NCBI RefSeq assembly: GCF_019091085.1 | Contig: NZ_JAGXJY010000006.1 | Location: 124,001-188,000 of the forward strand | Reading direction: 5' to 3' | Source: Mesorhizobium sp. GbtcB19 | GTDB lineage: Bacteria > Pseudomonadota > Alphaproteobacteria > Rhizobiales > Rhizobiaceae | Length of the DNA stretch: 64,000 bases | Shown: in pieces, positions 8,395 through 19,210 of the stretch | How the letters are laid out: every line of letters begins with the position of its first letter | Position numbering within the stretch: the stretch's first letter is position 1 | Notes under the pieces: generated by a model | The model's database searches: none | What the model was told of the DNA's origin: nothing | What the model saw: the letters and a program-made list of their open reading frames with translations, nothing else | Translations under genes and position numbers: made by a program

Positions 8395-8445
8395 CACTTT
8401 GGAGTGGCAGCAGCGACGGGCGCCGTCAAGCGGTCGCGTTGTCGC

Positions 8446-9357
8446 TCAGCCGGTGAAAACTTCGTGACTGGCGAACCATGCCTTGGCGACCTCGATGAAG
8501 GCCGTGGCCGCCTTGGACAGGCGCTGGCGCGTGTCATGGGTCAGGATGATGCGCTGCATCGGCAGCGGGTCGGAGAGCGGCTTGCAGACCAGCGGCAGGC
8601 CGTCATAGCTCATGTCGCCACGCGGCCTAGTGTAGCTGACGGCGACGCCGAAGCCGTTGGCCACCATCGAGCGCTGCAGCTCGAACGAGCTCGTTGTCGC
8701 CCGGGCGATCGGCGACAGGCCGCGGCTGAGGAACAGGTCCAGCATGTGCTGCCAGCTGTGCGGCTGGTCGGTGGTGATCAGCGGGTACGTTGCGAGCTCC
8801 GCCAGGCTGACGGCATGCTTGTCCGCCAGCACATGGCCGGCAGGCAGAAGTGCGTGCGGCCGCAGTTCATGCAAAAGAATGCGCTTGAAATGCCCGGGCA
8901 GGCCGAGATCGTAGGTGAGGCCGAGATCGACGGCGCTGTCGGCCAGGCGCCGCCCCAGCGTGTCGAAGGTCTCGTCGCCGATGACGACGGTGACGGCCGG
9001 GCAGCGCTCGGCGAAGGCGCGCATCAGCGCCGGCGCGAAATAGGGCGCCAGATCCTCGAAGCAGCCGAGCACCAGCTCGCCGCCGATATCGGCATCGCGC
9101 GATCCGAGCGCCGCCAACTCGTCCGCCTCGCCCAGCACCTGCCTTGCCTTGGCGACGGCCCTGCGGCCGAAGGAGGTCAGCGCAACGCCGCTGCCGCGCT
9201 GGCGCACGAAGATTTTCTGGCCAAGCGCGTCCTCGACATGGTCGATCGCCACCGAGATCGATGGCTGCGAGACGTTGAGCGCCGACGCCGCCGCGGTCAC
9301 GCTGCCATGGCGGGCGACGGCAACGACATAGCGCAATTGGGTGAGCGTGAATTTCAT
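8446..9357 (-). CDS. LysR-family transcriptional regulator
   Basis: A 303-aa LysR regulator with an N-terminal winged HTH (FTLTQLRYVVAVARHGSVTAAA, then LNVSQPSISVAIDHVEDALG) and a C-terminal ligand domain (LVLGCFEDLAPYFAPALM onward). The domain order and length are normal. It is transcribed away from the phytanoyl-CoA-dioxygenase-like gene at 9448, from which it is separated by 90 bases of AT-rich DNA (9358-9447). This is the usual arrangement for a LysR protein that controls its neighbour and itself. A loose ATAA...TTAT dyad at about 9370-9391 in that gap could be its binding site. The inducer is unknown. Confidence 0.9.
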   Translation of the reverse strand: MKFTLTQLRYVVAVARHGSVTAAASALNVSQPSISVAIDHVEDALGQKIFVRQRGSGVALTSFGRRAVAKARQVLGEADELAALGSRDADIGGELVLGCFEDLAPYFAPALMRAFAERCPAVTVVIGDETFDTLGRRLADSAVDLGLTYDLGLPGHFKRILLHELRPHALLPAGHVLADKHAVSLAELATYPLITTDQPHSWQHMLDLFLSRGLSPIARATTSSFELQRSMVANGFGVAVSYTRPRGDMSYDGLPLVCKPLSDPLPMQRIILTHDTRQRLSKAATAFIEVAKAWFASHEVFTG

Positions 9358-9447
9358 AGGGAAAAACTATAAGTAGGATGAGAAGTTATTATTTTACCCG
9401 ATATGAGACGGCTGCGATAGTTGGGCATCGCACACAAGGAGAGCGCC

Positions 9448-10242
9448 ATGGCCAGCCCAAAGATCGATGCTTCGACGATTGCCGATTACCAGCGCGATGG
9501 CGCGGTCTGCATCCGCGGCGCCTTCAAGGACTGGGTCGAAATCATCGCGGCTGGCATCGAGCGCAACATTGAGAACCGCAGCGCCACGGCCTCCGACATC
9601 GCCGGCGGCAAGGGCAGCTTCTTCGACGATTACTGCAACTGGGAGCGCATCCCGGAATTCGTCAAGATCGTCAGGGAATCGCCGGCCGCCGAGCTCGCCG
9701 CCGCCGTCATGCAGTCGCGCAGCGCCCAATTCTTCCACGACCACGTGCTGGTCAAGGAGCCAGGTACCCAGAAGCCGACGCCCTGGCACCAGGACATCCC
9801 CTATTACTTCGTCGACGGCAGCCAGACGGTGAGCTTCTGGATCCCGATCGATCCGGTGAAGGAGGCGACGCTTCGGCTGATCGCCGGCTCGCACAAATGG
9901 GAAAAGATGGTGCTGCCGGTGCGCTGGCTGAACGACGACAATTTCTATGCCGGCGAGGGCGACTACCGGCCGGTGCCCGATCCCGACAACGACCCGTCGA
10001 TGAAGGTGCTCGAATGGGAGATGGAGCCGGGCGACGCCATCCTCTTCGATTTCCGCACCGCGCATGGCGCGCGCGGCAATCTGACGGCGGCGCGGCGCCG
10101 GGCGCTGTCGCTGCGCTGGGTCGGCGACGACGCGCATTATGTCGAGCGCCCCGGCCGCACCTCGCCGCCTTATCCGGGCCACGACATGAAGCCCGGCCAG
10201 AAGCTGCGCGAGGACTGGTTCCCGGTAGTCTTTCAGAGCTGA
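9448..10242 (+). CDS. Phytanoyl-CoA dioxygenase (PhyH) family protein
   Basis: A 264-aa Fe(II)/2-oxoglutarate oxygenase-like protein. The iron ligands read as the H-x-D pair in PWHQDIPYY (about residues 112-120) and a distal His in the FDFRTAHGARGN block (about 199-210), followed by the Arg-rich 2-oxoglutarate site ARRRALSLRWVGDD. The start is ATG 9448, preceded by AAGGAGAG. The substrate is unknown; PhyH relatives hydroxylate anything from acyl-CoAs to amino acids and phosphonates. It is divergently paired with the LysR gene, which suggests substrate-induced expression. No catabolic partners follow. Confidence 0.85.
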   Translation: MASPKIDASTIADYQRDGAVCIRGAFKDWVEIIAAGIERNIENRSATASDIAGGKGSFFDDYCNWERIPEFVKIVRESPAAELAAAVMQSRSAQFFHDHVLVKEPGTQKPTPWHQDIPYYFVDGSQTVSFWIPIDPVKEATLRLIAGSHKWEKMVLPVRWLNDDNFYAGEGDYRPVPDPDNDPSMKVLEWEMEPGDAILFDFRTAHGARGNLTAARRRALSLRWVGDDAHYVERPGRTSPPYPGHDMKPGQKLREDWFPVVFQS

Positions 10243-10406
10243 GTCGGCTTTCCGGCCCGGCCGCCTGTGGGACTTGCCTCATCATACCTTGATGAAGGCC
10301 ATGTTACCGTGCGCAATTGCCGCCAAAATGCCAAGACGCCTTGACCCGTCGCCCGCGGACCAATAGCGGGTTCTCTCGACGGGACGATCGGCAGCAAGAG
10401 GTGGCC

Positions 10407-11687
10407 ATGAATGTTCTTCTTCTCGGCTCGGGTGGCCGCGAACATGCGCTCGCCTGGAAGATGGCCGCCTCGCCATTGCTGACCAGGCTCTACGCCTCGC
10501 CCGGCAATCCGGGCATCGGCAAGCTCGCCGAACTGGTGAAGCTCGACGTCGCCGATCATTCCGCCGTCGCCGCCTTCTGCCAGGAAAAGAAGATCGATCT
10601 GGTCGTCGTCGGCCCGGAAGGTCCGCTGGTGGCCGGCATCGCCGACGATCTGCGCGCCTGGGGCATCCGCGTTTTTGGCCCGTCTAAGGCGGCGGCCCGG
10701 CTCGAAGGCTCGAAAGGTTTCACCAAGGACCTTTGCGCCAGGTTCAACATCCCAACCGCCGCCTATGGCCGCTTCGGCGATCTCGCTTCGGCCAAGGCCT
10801 ATGTCGAGAAAGTCGGCGCGCCGATCGTCATCAAGGCCGACGGGTTGGCCGCCGGCAAAGGCGTCACCATCGCCATGACGCTCGACGAGGCGAATGCCGC
10901 GCTGGAAGCCTGTTTCGAAGGCGCTTTCGGCGCGGCCGGCGCCGAGGTCGTGGTCGAGGAATTTCTGACCGGCGAGGAGGCGAGCTTCTTTTGCCTCTGC
11001 GACGGCGCGACCGCGCTGCCCTTCGGCACCGCGCAGGACCATAAGCGCGTCGGCGACGGCGATACCGGGCCGAACACCGGTGGCATGGGCGCTTATTCGC
11101 CGGCGCCGGTGATGACGCCTGAGATGACCGAGCGCACCATGCGCGAGATCGTCGAGCCGACGATGCGCGGCATGGCCGAGCTCGGCGCGCCCTTCGCCGG
11201 CATCCTCTTCGCCGGCCTGATGATCACCGAGAGCGGCCCGAAGCTGATCGAGTACAACACCCGCTTCGGCGATCCCGAATGCCAGGTGCTGATGATGCGG
11301 CTGAAGGATGATTTGCTCGTCCTGCTCAACGCCGCCGTCGACGGCCAGCTCGCGCATATGTCGATCCGCTGGAGCGACGCGGCTGCGCTGACCGTTGTGA
11401 TGGCGGCGCGCGGCTACCCGGGCACGCCGGAAAAGGGCTCGGTCATCCGCGGCCTCGACACGGTGGAAGGCGAGGGCGTCCAGGTCTTCCATGCCGGCAC
11501 CGCCGTCAATGGCGGCGCGCTGGTCGCCAATGGCGGCCGCGTGCTCAACGTGACGGCAACCGGCAAGACAGTCGGCGAGGCGCAGGCAAAGGCCTACGCG
11601 GCGGTCGACCGTATCGACTGGCCGCAGGGCTTCTGCCGACGCGACATCGGCTGGCAGGCGGTTGCGCGCGAGAAGGCCGGGGCCTAA
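10407..11687 (+). CDS. purD: Phosphoribosylamine--glycine ligase (GAR synthetase)
   Basis: ATP-grasp enzyme of de novo purine synthesis that joins glycine to 5-phosphoribosylamine. The 426-aa chain has the N-terminal block [16 protein letters not shown], the ATP-grasp strand [14 protein letters not shown] at about residue 140, FGDPECQ at about 290, and a normal C-terminal domain. ATG 10407 follows GCAAGAGGTGG. The frame extends upstream to 10317, but that part is unrelated to the family. The final bases of purD overlap the end of the convergent GH4 gene by 4 bp. Confidence 0.96.
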   Translation: MNVLLLGSGGREHALAWKMAASPLLTRLYASPGNPGIGKLAELVKLDVADHSAVAAFCQEKKIDLVVVGPEGPLVAGIADDLRAWGIRVFGPSKAAARLEGSKGFTKDLCARFNIPTAAYGRFGDLASAKAYVEKVGAPIVIKADGLAAGKGVTIAMTLDEANAALEACFEGAFGAAGAEVVVEEFLTGEEASFFCLCDGATALPFGTAQDHKRVGDGDTGPNTGGMGAYSPAPVMTPEMTERTMREIVEPTMRGMAELGAPFAGILFAGLMITESGPKLIEYNTRFGDPECQVLMMRLKDDLLVLLNAAVDGQLAHMSIRWSDAAALTVVMAARGYPGTPEKGSVIRGLDTVEGEGVQVFHAGTAVNGGALVANGGRVLNVTATGKTVGEAQAKAYAAVDRIDWPQGFCRRDIGWQAVAREKAGA

Positions 11688-13054
11688 GCCGCGGCGCTCT
11701 TGCGGCCTCCACGCGCCCATGCCGGCAGCCAGTCGCCATGCGCGGCAAGCAGATCGTCGACCAGCGACCAGATCTGGTCGAGGTCTAGCTCGGCCGCGGT
11801 GTGGGGATCCATCATCGCCGCGTGGTAGATGTGCTCGCGGTTCTCGTTGATCAGCGCCCGCACCGTCAGCTCCTGCACATTGATGTTGGTGCGGATCAGC
11901 GCCGTCAGCTGCGGCGGCAGGTCGCCGATATAGGTCGGCTGGATGCCGGAGGCATCGACCAGGCATGGCACTTCGGCGGCGCAGTCGCGGGGCAGCGAGG
12001 TGATGCAGCCATTGTTGCGGACATTGCCGTAGATCACCGACGGCTCGCCGGTCCACACCGAGTTCATGATCGAGGAGGCATACTCCCTGGACTCATCGAC
12101 CTCGATGCGCTGGGCCGAGCGGTAGGCTTGCGCCTGATCCTTCCAGCGCTCGATCTGCTCGATGCAGCGCTTGGGGTATTCGTCGAGCGGGATGCCGTAT
12201 TTCTCGATCAGATCGGGGCGGCCCTCCTTGATGAAATAGGGCGTGTATTCGGCGAAATGCTCAGAGCTCTCGGTGACGAAATAGCCGAGCCGGGTCAGCA
12301 TCTCGTAGCGCACCTTGTTCGGGCAGCGCGGGTTCCAGCCAGGCTTCGGCGCGCGGCCTTCGCGATAGGCGCGCACGAGATCGGGATAGAGGTCGCGATA
12401 GGAGCCGTCCGCCTGCCGGTGCTCGAACTTGAGATAGAAGGCCATGTGGTTGATGCCGGCCGAGCGGTAGCGGATCTCCTCATAGGGGAGGTCGAGATCG
12501 TGCGCCAATTCCATCGCCGTACCCTGCACCGAATGGCAGAGCCCGACCTGCTTGATCGTGGGGTATTTCTCGGCGATCGCCCAGGTGTTGATCGCCATCG
12601 GGTTCACATATTGCAGCATGATCGCCTCGGGGCAGACGGCGAGCATGTCCTCGCAAATCTTCCACAGATGCGGCACGGTCCTTAAGCCGCGCATGATGCC
12701 GCCGACGCCCAGCGTGTCGGCGATGGTCTGGCGCAGCCCGTATTTCTTCGGCACCTCGAAATCGGTGACAGTGCAGGGTTCATAGCCGCCGATCTGGAAG
12801 GCGACGACGACGAAGTCGGCGCCCGCCAACGCCTTGCGCTGGTCGGAATAGGTCTCGGCCTTTGCCTTGACCCCGAGCGTTGCGATCAGCTTGTTGACGA
12901 CGACGGCGCTCTCTTCCAGCCGCTGCGGGTTGATGTCCATCAAAGCGATCGTCGCACCCGACAGCGCCGGCCGCTGCAGCACGTCGCCGACAATATTCTT
13001 CATGAACACCGTCGAGCCGGCGCCGATGAACGTGATCCTGGGATTTCTAGCCAC
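11684..13054 (-). CDS. Alpha-galactosidase, glycoside hydrolase family 4 (distal enzyme of the agp operon)
   Basis: NAD- and metal-dependent GH4 hydrolase, 456 aa, expected to split melibiose or raffinose-type alpha-galactosides in the cytoplasm. The Rossmann start is [20 protein letters not shown], and the family block [12 protein letters not shown] is followed by GLCHSVQG, which carries the metal-site Cys and neighbouring His, then GINHMAFYL. The start is GTG 13054 with GGAGG at the right distance. It lies 20 bases after the ATPase gene as the last gene of the operon. It resembles AglA/MelA-type enzymes; a 6-phospho-glycosidase is less likely, because the partner transporter is an ABC system that delivers unphosphorylated sugar. 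Confidence 0.85.
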   Translation of the reverse strand: MARNPRITFIGAGSTVFMKNIVGDVLQRPALSGATIALMDINPQRLEESAVVVNKLIATLGVKAKAETYSDQRKALAGADFVVVAFQIGGYEPCTVTDFEVPKKYGLRQTIADTLGVGGIMRGLRTVPHLWKICEDMLAVCPEAIMLQYVNPMAINTWAIAEKYPTIKQVGLCHSVQGTAMELAHDLDLPYEEIRYRSAGINHMAFYLKFEHRQADGSYRDLYPDLVRAYREGRAPKPGWNPRCPNKVRYEMLTRLGYFVTESSEHFAEYTPYFIKEGRPDLIEKYGIPLDEYPKRCIEQIERWKDQAQAYRSAQRIEVDESREYASSIMNSVWTGEPSVIYGNVRNNGCITSLPRDCAAEVPCLVDASGIQPTYIGDLPPQLTALIRTNINVQELTVRALINENREHIYHAAMMDPHTAAELDLDQIWSLVDDLLAAHGDWLPAWARGGRKSAAA

Positions 13055-13074
13055 TGTAAGCCTCCGGCACTTGT

Positions 13075-14745
<1,671 letters not shown>

Positions 14746-14755
14746 CCCGGCCACC

Positions 14756-15892
14756 TCAATACGGATCGACGGCATCGCGCAGGCCGTCGCCCAGCGCGTT
14801 GAAGGCAAACACGGTGACCAGCACGAAGCCGACCGGCGACAGGATCCACGGATAGGTGCCGATGACCGAGTAGGTCGCGGTGTCTTGCAGCATCAGCCCC
14901 CAGGAGATCAGCGGCGGCTTCACCGCGAACCCGAGGAAGCCGAGAAAGGCTTCGAGCAGCACCACCGTCGGGATGGCGATCGTCACCGCGACGATGACAT
15001 GGCTCATCACATTGGGAAAGATGTGCTGCATGATGATGCGCCGGTCGGTAGCGCCGACCGCCATGGCGGCGCGCACATAGTCGATCCGCGCCAGCGCCAG
15101 CGTCTTGCCGCGCACCTCGCGCGACATCTGCGCCCAGCCCAGCGCCGACATGACGATGATGACGAAACCGAGGAAGACATTGGTCGGCGCGGTGACCGGG
15201 ATCAGCGTCGTCAGCGCCAGATAGAGCGGCAGTTGCGGGAAGGCGAGCACCAGCTCGACGAAGCGCTGCATCCAGACATCGAACTTGCCGCCGAAATAGC
15301 CGGAGACCATGCCGACGGTGGTGCCGATCACGGTGACGATGAAGACCACCGTCAGCGCGATCATCAGCGAGACGCGCGAGCCGTGGATGGCGCGCGACAG
15401 GACATCGCGGCCGAACTTGTCGGTGCCGAGGAAATGCACCGGCAGGCCGTCGCTCGAGGCGAAGAAATGCCGGTCGGCCGGGATCAGACCGAACAGCTTG
15501 TAGGGCGCGCCTTCGGTGAAGAAGCCGAGCAGGCGCGGATGGTCGTAGTCGGGACCGACGATCGGCTGAAAGGTGACGGGATCGAGATCGGCCGAGTCGG
15601 CCAGCGCATAGACCCGCGGCTGCCAGACGAAATTGCCGTCCTTGTCATGGAAACTCATCACCTGCGGCGGCGCGAAGGCGACATCGGTCGCCTTCGGATC
15701 CATCGGCGCGAAGAAATCGGCGAACAGCGCCATCACCACCAGAAGCACGACCAGGATCAGCCCGGTCATGCCGGTCCAGGAGCGCTTGAGCCGGCGCCAG
15801 ACCAGCGCGATATAGCTCTCATTGCCATGCGCCGGCTCGGCTATGGTCGCGCCTTCGGCCGGCGGCGGCGGGGAGGGATCGCGCGCCAGCAT
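14756..15892 (-). CDS. agpC: ABC transporter permease, DppC/OppC-like, alpha-galactoside importer
   Basis: A 378-aa inner-membrane permease. A hydrophilic N-terminus precedes the first helix (GLILVVLLVVMALFADFF), then comes a long extracytoplasmic insert (about residues 65-155) and five further helices with the EAA-like loop (DYVRAAMAVGATDRRIIMQH). The insert and overall plan are those of DppC/OppC. Its ATG directly follows the TAG of the upstream permease, so translation is coupled. Assigning it to alpha-galactoside uptake rests on the flanking GH4 genes and on the known rhizobial agp system, whose binding protein belongs to the oligopeptide class. The letter C follows that system by position and is less certain than the function. 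Confidence 0.85.
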   Translation of the reverse strand: MLARDPSPPPPAEGATIAEPAHGNESYIALVWRRLKRSWTGMTGLILVVLLVVMALFADFFAPMDPKATDVAFAPPQVMSFHDKDGNFVWQPRVYALADSADLDPVTFQPIVGPDYDHPRLLGFFTEGAPYKLFGLIPADRHFFASSDGLPVHFLGTDKFGRDVLSRAIHGSRVSLMIALTVVFIVTVIGTTVGMVSGYFGGKFDVWMQRFVELVLAFPQLPLYLALTTLIPVTAPTNVFLGFVIIVMSALGWAQMSREVRGKTLALARIDYVRAAMAVGATDRRIIMQHIFPNVMSHVIVAVTIAIPTVVLLEAFLGFLGFAVKPPLISWGLMLQDTATYSVIGTYPWILSPVGFVLVTVFAFNALGDGLRDAVDPY

Positions 15893-16900
15893 CTAGCGTT
15901 CCCCGAACTGGCGCACGCGCGGATCGAGCAGCACGAGCAGCAGGTCGGCGATGATGTTGCCGATGATGAGCGTCGCCGACAGCACCATCATGAAGGTGGC
16001 GGTCACATAGACGTCGCCGACCGCCATCGAGCCGACGATCGCCGGGCCGACGGTCGGCAGCGCGAAGATGATCGCCGTCTCGATTTCGCCGGTGAGCATG
16101 TAAGGCAGCACCACGCCCTGATACATGATCAGCGGATGCAGCGCGTTGGGCACCGCATGGCGCATCACCACGGCGCCGCCGGTCAGCCCCTTGGCCTTGG
16201 CCGTCTCGACATATTGGGCGTTCAGCGTGTCGAGCAGATTGCCGCGCATGACGCGCATGTTGTAGGCGAGCCCGCCGAAGGTAGCGATCGCCACCACCGG
16301 CCAGACATGCTTGACCAGGTCGACGAACTTCGCCCACGACCAAGGCGCGCCGCCATATTGCGGCGAGAAGAACGATCCGATCTCCGACACGTTGAACTGG
16401 AACACCAACAGATAGACGATGATCAGCGCCATCAGGAAGCGCGGCACAGTCATGCCCAGGAACGAGATGACCGAAAGCGTCGAGTCGATCCAGCTATACT
16501 GCCGCGTCGCCGCCCATATGCCGAAGGTGATGCCGAGCACCGAGGCGAGCAGATGGCAGACAAGCGCCAACAGCAGCGTGCGCGGCAGCCGCTCGCCAAC
16601 CACGTCGGCCACCGGCTTGTTGTAATAGAGGCTGTAGCCGAAATCGCCGCGGGTGACGATGCCGCCGATCCAGTTGAGATACTGGACCGGTAGTGGCTTA
16701 TCGAGGCCATGCTCGACGCGGTAGGCCTGCGCCTGCGCGTCGGCTTCGGCATAGGAGGCGCCGCCCTGGTTGATCAGCTGCGATTTGATGTAGTCGGCAT
16801 AGTCGCCCGGCGGCGCCTGGATGATGGCGAAGGTGACCAGGCTCAAAATGGCGAGAACGGGGATCGCCGAGGCGATGCGCATGAGCAGGAACCGCAGCAT
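15893..16900 (-). CDS. agpB: ABC transporter permease, DppB/OppB-like, alpha-galactoside importer
   Basis: A 335-aa permease with the standard DppB layout: first helix at the very N-terminus (MLRFLLMRIASAIPVLAILS), a periplasmic segment with PLPVQYLNWIGGIVTRGDFG, then five helices and the coupling loop YVETAKAKGLTGGAVVMRH. It pairs with the next gene to form the membrane channel. The 125-base gap to the binding-protein gene contains a strong hairpin (16961-16988), which probably lowers expression of this and the later genes relative to the binding protein. Confidence 0.87.
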   Translation of the reverse strand: MLRFLLMRIASAIPVLAILSLVTFAIIQAPPGDYADYIKSQLINQGGASYAEADAQAQAYRVEHGLDKPLPVQYLNWIGGIVTRGDFGYSLYYNKPVADVVGERLPRTLLLALVCHLLASVLGITFGIWAATRQYSWIDSTLSVISFLGMTVPRFLMALIIVYLLVFQFNVSEIGSFFSPQYGGAPWSWAKFVDLVKHVWPVVAIATFGGLAYNMRVMRGNLLDTLNAQYVETAKAKGLTGGAVVMRHAVPNALHPLIMYQGVVLPYMLTGEIETAIIFALPTVGPAIVGSMAVGDVYVTATFMMVLSATLIIGNIIADLLLVLLDPRVRQFGER

Positions 16901-16960
16901 CGGATCGTCCGCCTTCTTGTCTGCCCGTCGCTCCCTCGGGTGCGTTCGGAGGTTTCGTTT

Positions 16961-16988
16961 GTCCGGCCGCGCCGCGACGCGGCCGGAC
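16961..16988 (-). other. GC-rich stem-loop between agpA and agpB
   Basis: An 11-bp perfect stem (GTCCGGCCGCG / CGCGGCCGGAC) with a 6-base loop lies 37 bases after the agpA stop and 60 bases before agpB. There is no T-run, so it is more likely an mRNA-stabilising or partial-attenuation element than a full terminator. Confidence 0.75.
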
Positions 16989-17025
16989 GTCTCTCGTCTG
17001 GGGAGGTAAACCTTACATCGAACTC

Positions 17026-19110
17026 CTAGTCCATTGGACCCTTGTCACCCGGCTTTCCGGGCAGCTCCTGCGGAAACAATTCATACTTGGCCTGCTTGTC
17101 CGCCTTCACGAACACGCGCTCGCGGATGATCGAATCCTCGGCCCAGTTGAACATGAAGATCGGCGTCCCCTGCGGGATGTTCGAGAAGCGCTTGTTGACG
17201 ATCAGCGCGCCCGGATATTCGGTCAGCCCGACATTGTAGACGTTTTCGGTCGAGATCTTCTGGAACTTCCGCATCAGCTCGGCGCGCTGGTCGTTGTCCT
17301 GCGTCGAGACGAACTTGTTGACGATGTCGACGAGGTCCTTCTCGAACGGCATCAGGTCGACCTCGCCGCTTTCCGGCGCGCGATGGTTCCAGCTGGTCTT
17401 CGGCCCGACCGGCGCGAGCTGCTCGGTGTTCTGCACCACGGAGGTGAGCTCCTGGTCGTTGCGCCGGATCAGCCAGTCGAAGCGGCCCGAGTACTGGGAC
17501 GCATCGCGCTGCGTGCCGTTGAGCCCGTTGAGCACGACCCTCAGGCCAAGCTTCTCCATCTGCGCGACCACGCCTTCGGCAAGGCTCTTGTCGGTGGTGT
17601 AGTCGTTGTTGACCAGCATCACGATCTCGACATCCTTGCCGCCGGCGGTGCCGGCCGGGAAGTTCACGATGCCGTCGCCGTCGGTGTCCTTGAGACCGGC
17701 CTTGGCCAGCAAGGCCTTGGCGCCCGCGAGGTCGAAGGGGTAGTAGACGGTCGACTTGCGGTCGTAGAAGCTGGTGCCCGACGAGAACCCGCCGGGATAG
17801 ATGGCGGTGAACGGACCCTTGACCAGCGAGTCGCCCAGCGCCTTGCGGTCGAGCGCCATGGTGACGGCCTTGCGGAAGTCCTCATTGCGGTTCAATTCGC
17901 GCACCGCCTGGCTGCGCTCGTCAGGGTTGCCCCAGCCATTGGCGGAAAAGTTCAGGCGCAGATTGTAGCCGATGAGGCGCGGGCCGAAGGCAAGCCGGGC
18001 CGGCGCGTTCTTGTCCGCCGCGCGCTTCAGCGAGGCGACGAAGTTTTCCGGCTGCTCGAGATTGGAGAAGTCGCCGGAGCCGGCAACAGCCTGGACGTCG
18101 CGGTCGGCCCAGGTCGAGAGCTTGTACTGCAGCTCGTTGAGATAAGGCAGCTGGTTGCCCTTCTCGTCGACCTTCCAATAGTAGGGATTGCGGCGCATGA
18201 CGATGATGTCGTCGGGCCTGTACTCGACCGGCACCCAGGCACCCATCACCGGCATGTTCATATATTCCGGCGGGAAGGCGTTCTTGAACTGGTCGTAGGT
18301 GTTCTTCGAATATTTCGGATGCTGCGGCTTCAGGATGTGCGAGGGGCCGGGGCAGAACGTGCCATAGGCCATGGCATAGAGATATTGCCGCGGGAACGCC
18401 TCCTTGAACGTCCACTCGACGGTGTAGTCGTCGACCTTCTTCAGCGTCGTGCCGACGCCGAACGTTTCCGGCGTGGCGCCGTTGAGCGGCGAGACGTTCG
18501 GATCGACCACCTCGTCGTCCCAGTAGAACATCACGTCGTCGGCGTTGAAGGGCGCGCCGTCGGACCATTTGGCGCCTTCGATCAGATGCATGGTCAGCTT
18601 GTGGCCGTCGCTCGACCAGTCCCAGCTCTTGGCGAGGTTGGGCAGCGGCTCGGTGTCCTTGGCCTCGACCTGGAACAGCGGCGCCGTGCGCGTCAGGCAT
18701 TCGGACAGCCCGATGTCGATGCCGCCCCAGCCTTGCGTCTGGCCGGCGCCGTAATTCCAGCCTTCCGGCCGGCCGCCGATGACATGGCGCATCGTGTCGC
18801 CATAGACGCCGATGCCGTCGGGCATGTTGCCCGTCTTGAAGACCAGCGGCTCCTTCGGCAGCCTGTCCTTGACCGGCGGCAGCTTGCCGGTCTTGACGTA
18901 TTTCTCGGTCACCCAGTCCGGCTCGTGATAGTCCGGCAGCGCCTTGAACTCCAGGATGGAGTCGCGCGCCACAAGCTTGATCTTGCCCTCGGCCGGGAAC
19001 GTCGCCGGCTCCGGTGGCACCGTCGGTTCGGAAGCGAAGGCGTTGAGCGCGTGGACTGAAACGCCGAGCATCAACCCGGCGGCAATGCCAATTCTACGAA
19101 AACTCCTCAT
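17026..19110 (-). CDS. agpA: Periplasmic alpha-galactoside-binding protein, SBP_bac_5 (oligopeptide-type) family
   Basis: A 694-aa periplasmic binding protein. The signal peptide is MRSFRRIGIAAGLMLGVSVHA with cleavage near ALNAFA. The family signature is clear (LPNLAKSWDWSSDGHKLTMH, then AKWSDGAPFNADDVMFYWDD). It is longer than ordinary oligopeptide-binding proteins (about 540 aa), as is AgpA of Sinorhizobium meliloti, a family member known to be needed for melibiose and raffinose use. GGAGGATACC precedes ATG 19110. It is the second gene of the operon after a GH4 enzyme, and its own downstream hairpin fits the high expression usual for binding proteins. The sugar specificity is inferred from context. 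Confidence 0.87.
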   Translation of the reverse strand: MRSFRRIGIAAGLMLGVSVHALNAFASEPTVPPEPATFPAEGKIKLVARDSILEFKALPDYHEPDWVTEKYVKTGKLPPVKDRLPKEPLVFKTGNMPDGIGVYGDTMRHVIGGRPEGWNYGAGQTQGWGGIDIGLSECLTRTAPLFQVEAKDTEPLPNLAKSWDWSSDGHKLTMHLIEGAKWSDGAPFNADDVMFYWDDEVVDPNVSPLNGATPETFGVGTTLKKVDDYTVEWTFKEAFPRQYLYAMAYGTFCPGPSHILKPQHPKYSKNTYDQFKNAFPPEYMNMPVMGAWVPVEYRPDDIIVMRRNPYYWKVDEKGNQLPYLNELQYKLSTWADRDVQAVAGSGDFSNLEQPENFVASLKRAADKNAPARLAFGPRLIGYNLRLNFSANGWGNPDERSQAVRELNRNEDFRKAVTMALDRKALGDSLVKGPFTAIYPGGFSSGTSFYDRKSTVYYPFDLAGAKALLAKAGLKDTDGDGIVNFPAGTAGGKDVEIVMLVNNDYTTDKSLAEGVVAQMEKLGLRVVLNGLNGTQRDASQYSGRFDWLIRRNDQELTSVVQNTEQLAPVGPKTSWNHRAPESGEVDLMPFEKDLVDIVNKFVSTQDNDQRAELMRKFQKISTENVYNVGLTEYPGALIVNKRFSNIPQGTPIFMFNWAEDSIIRERVFVKADKQAKYELFPQELPGKPGDKGPMD

Positions 19111-19210
19111 GGTATCCTCCCAGATGTTTGGACGTCTCGGTTGCCCGCCTCTTATTTTCGGGTGGCTGATTCCGACGGACCTGCCTCCTGCAGGTCGGTG
19201 TTTCGAGCGT

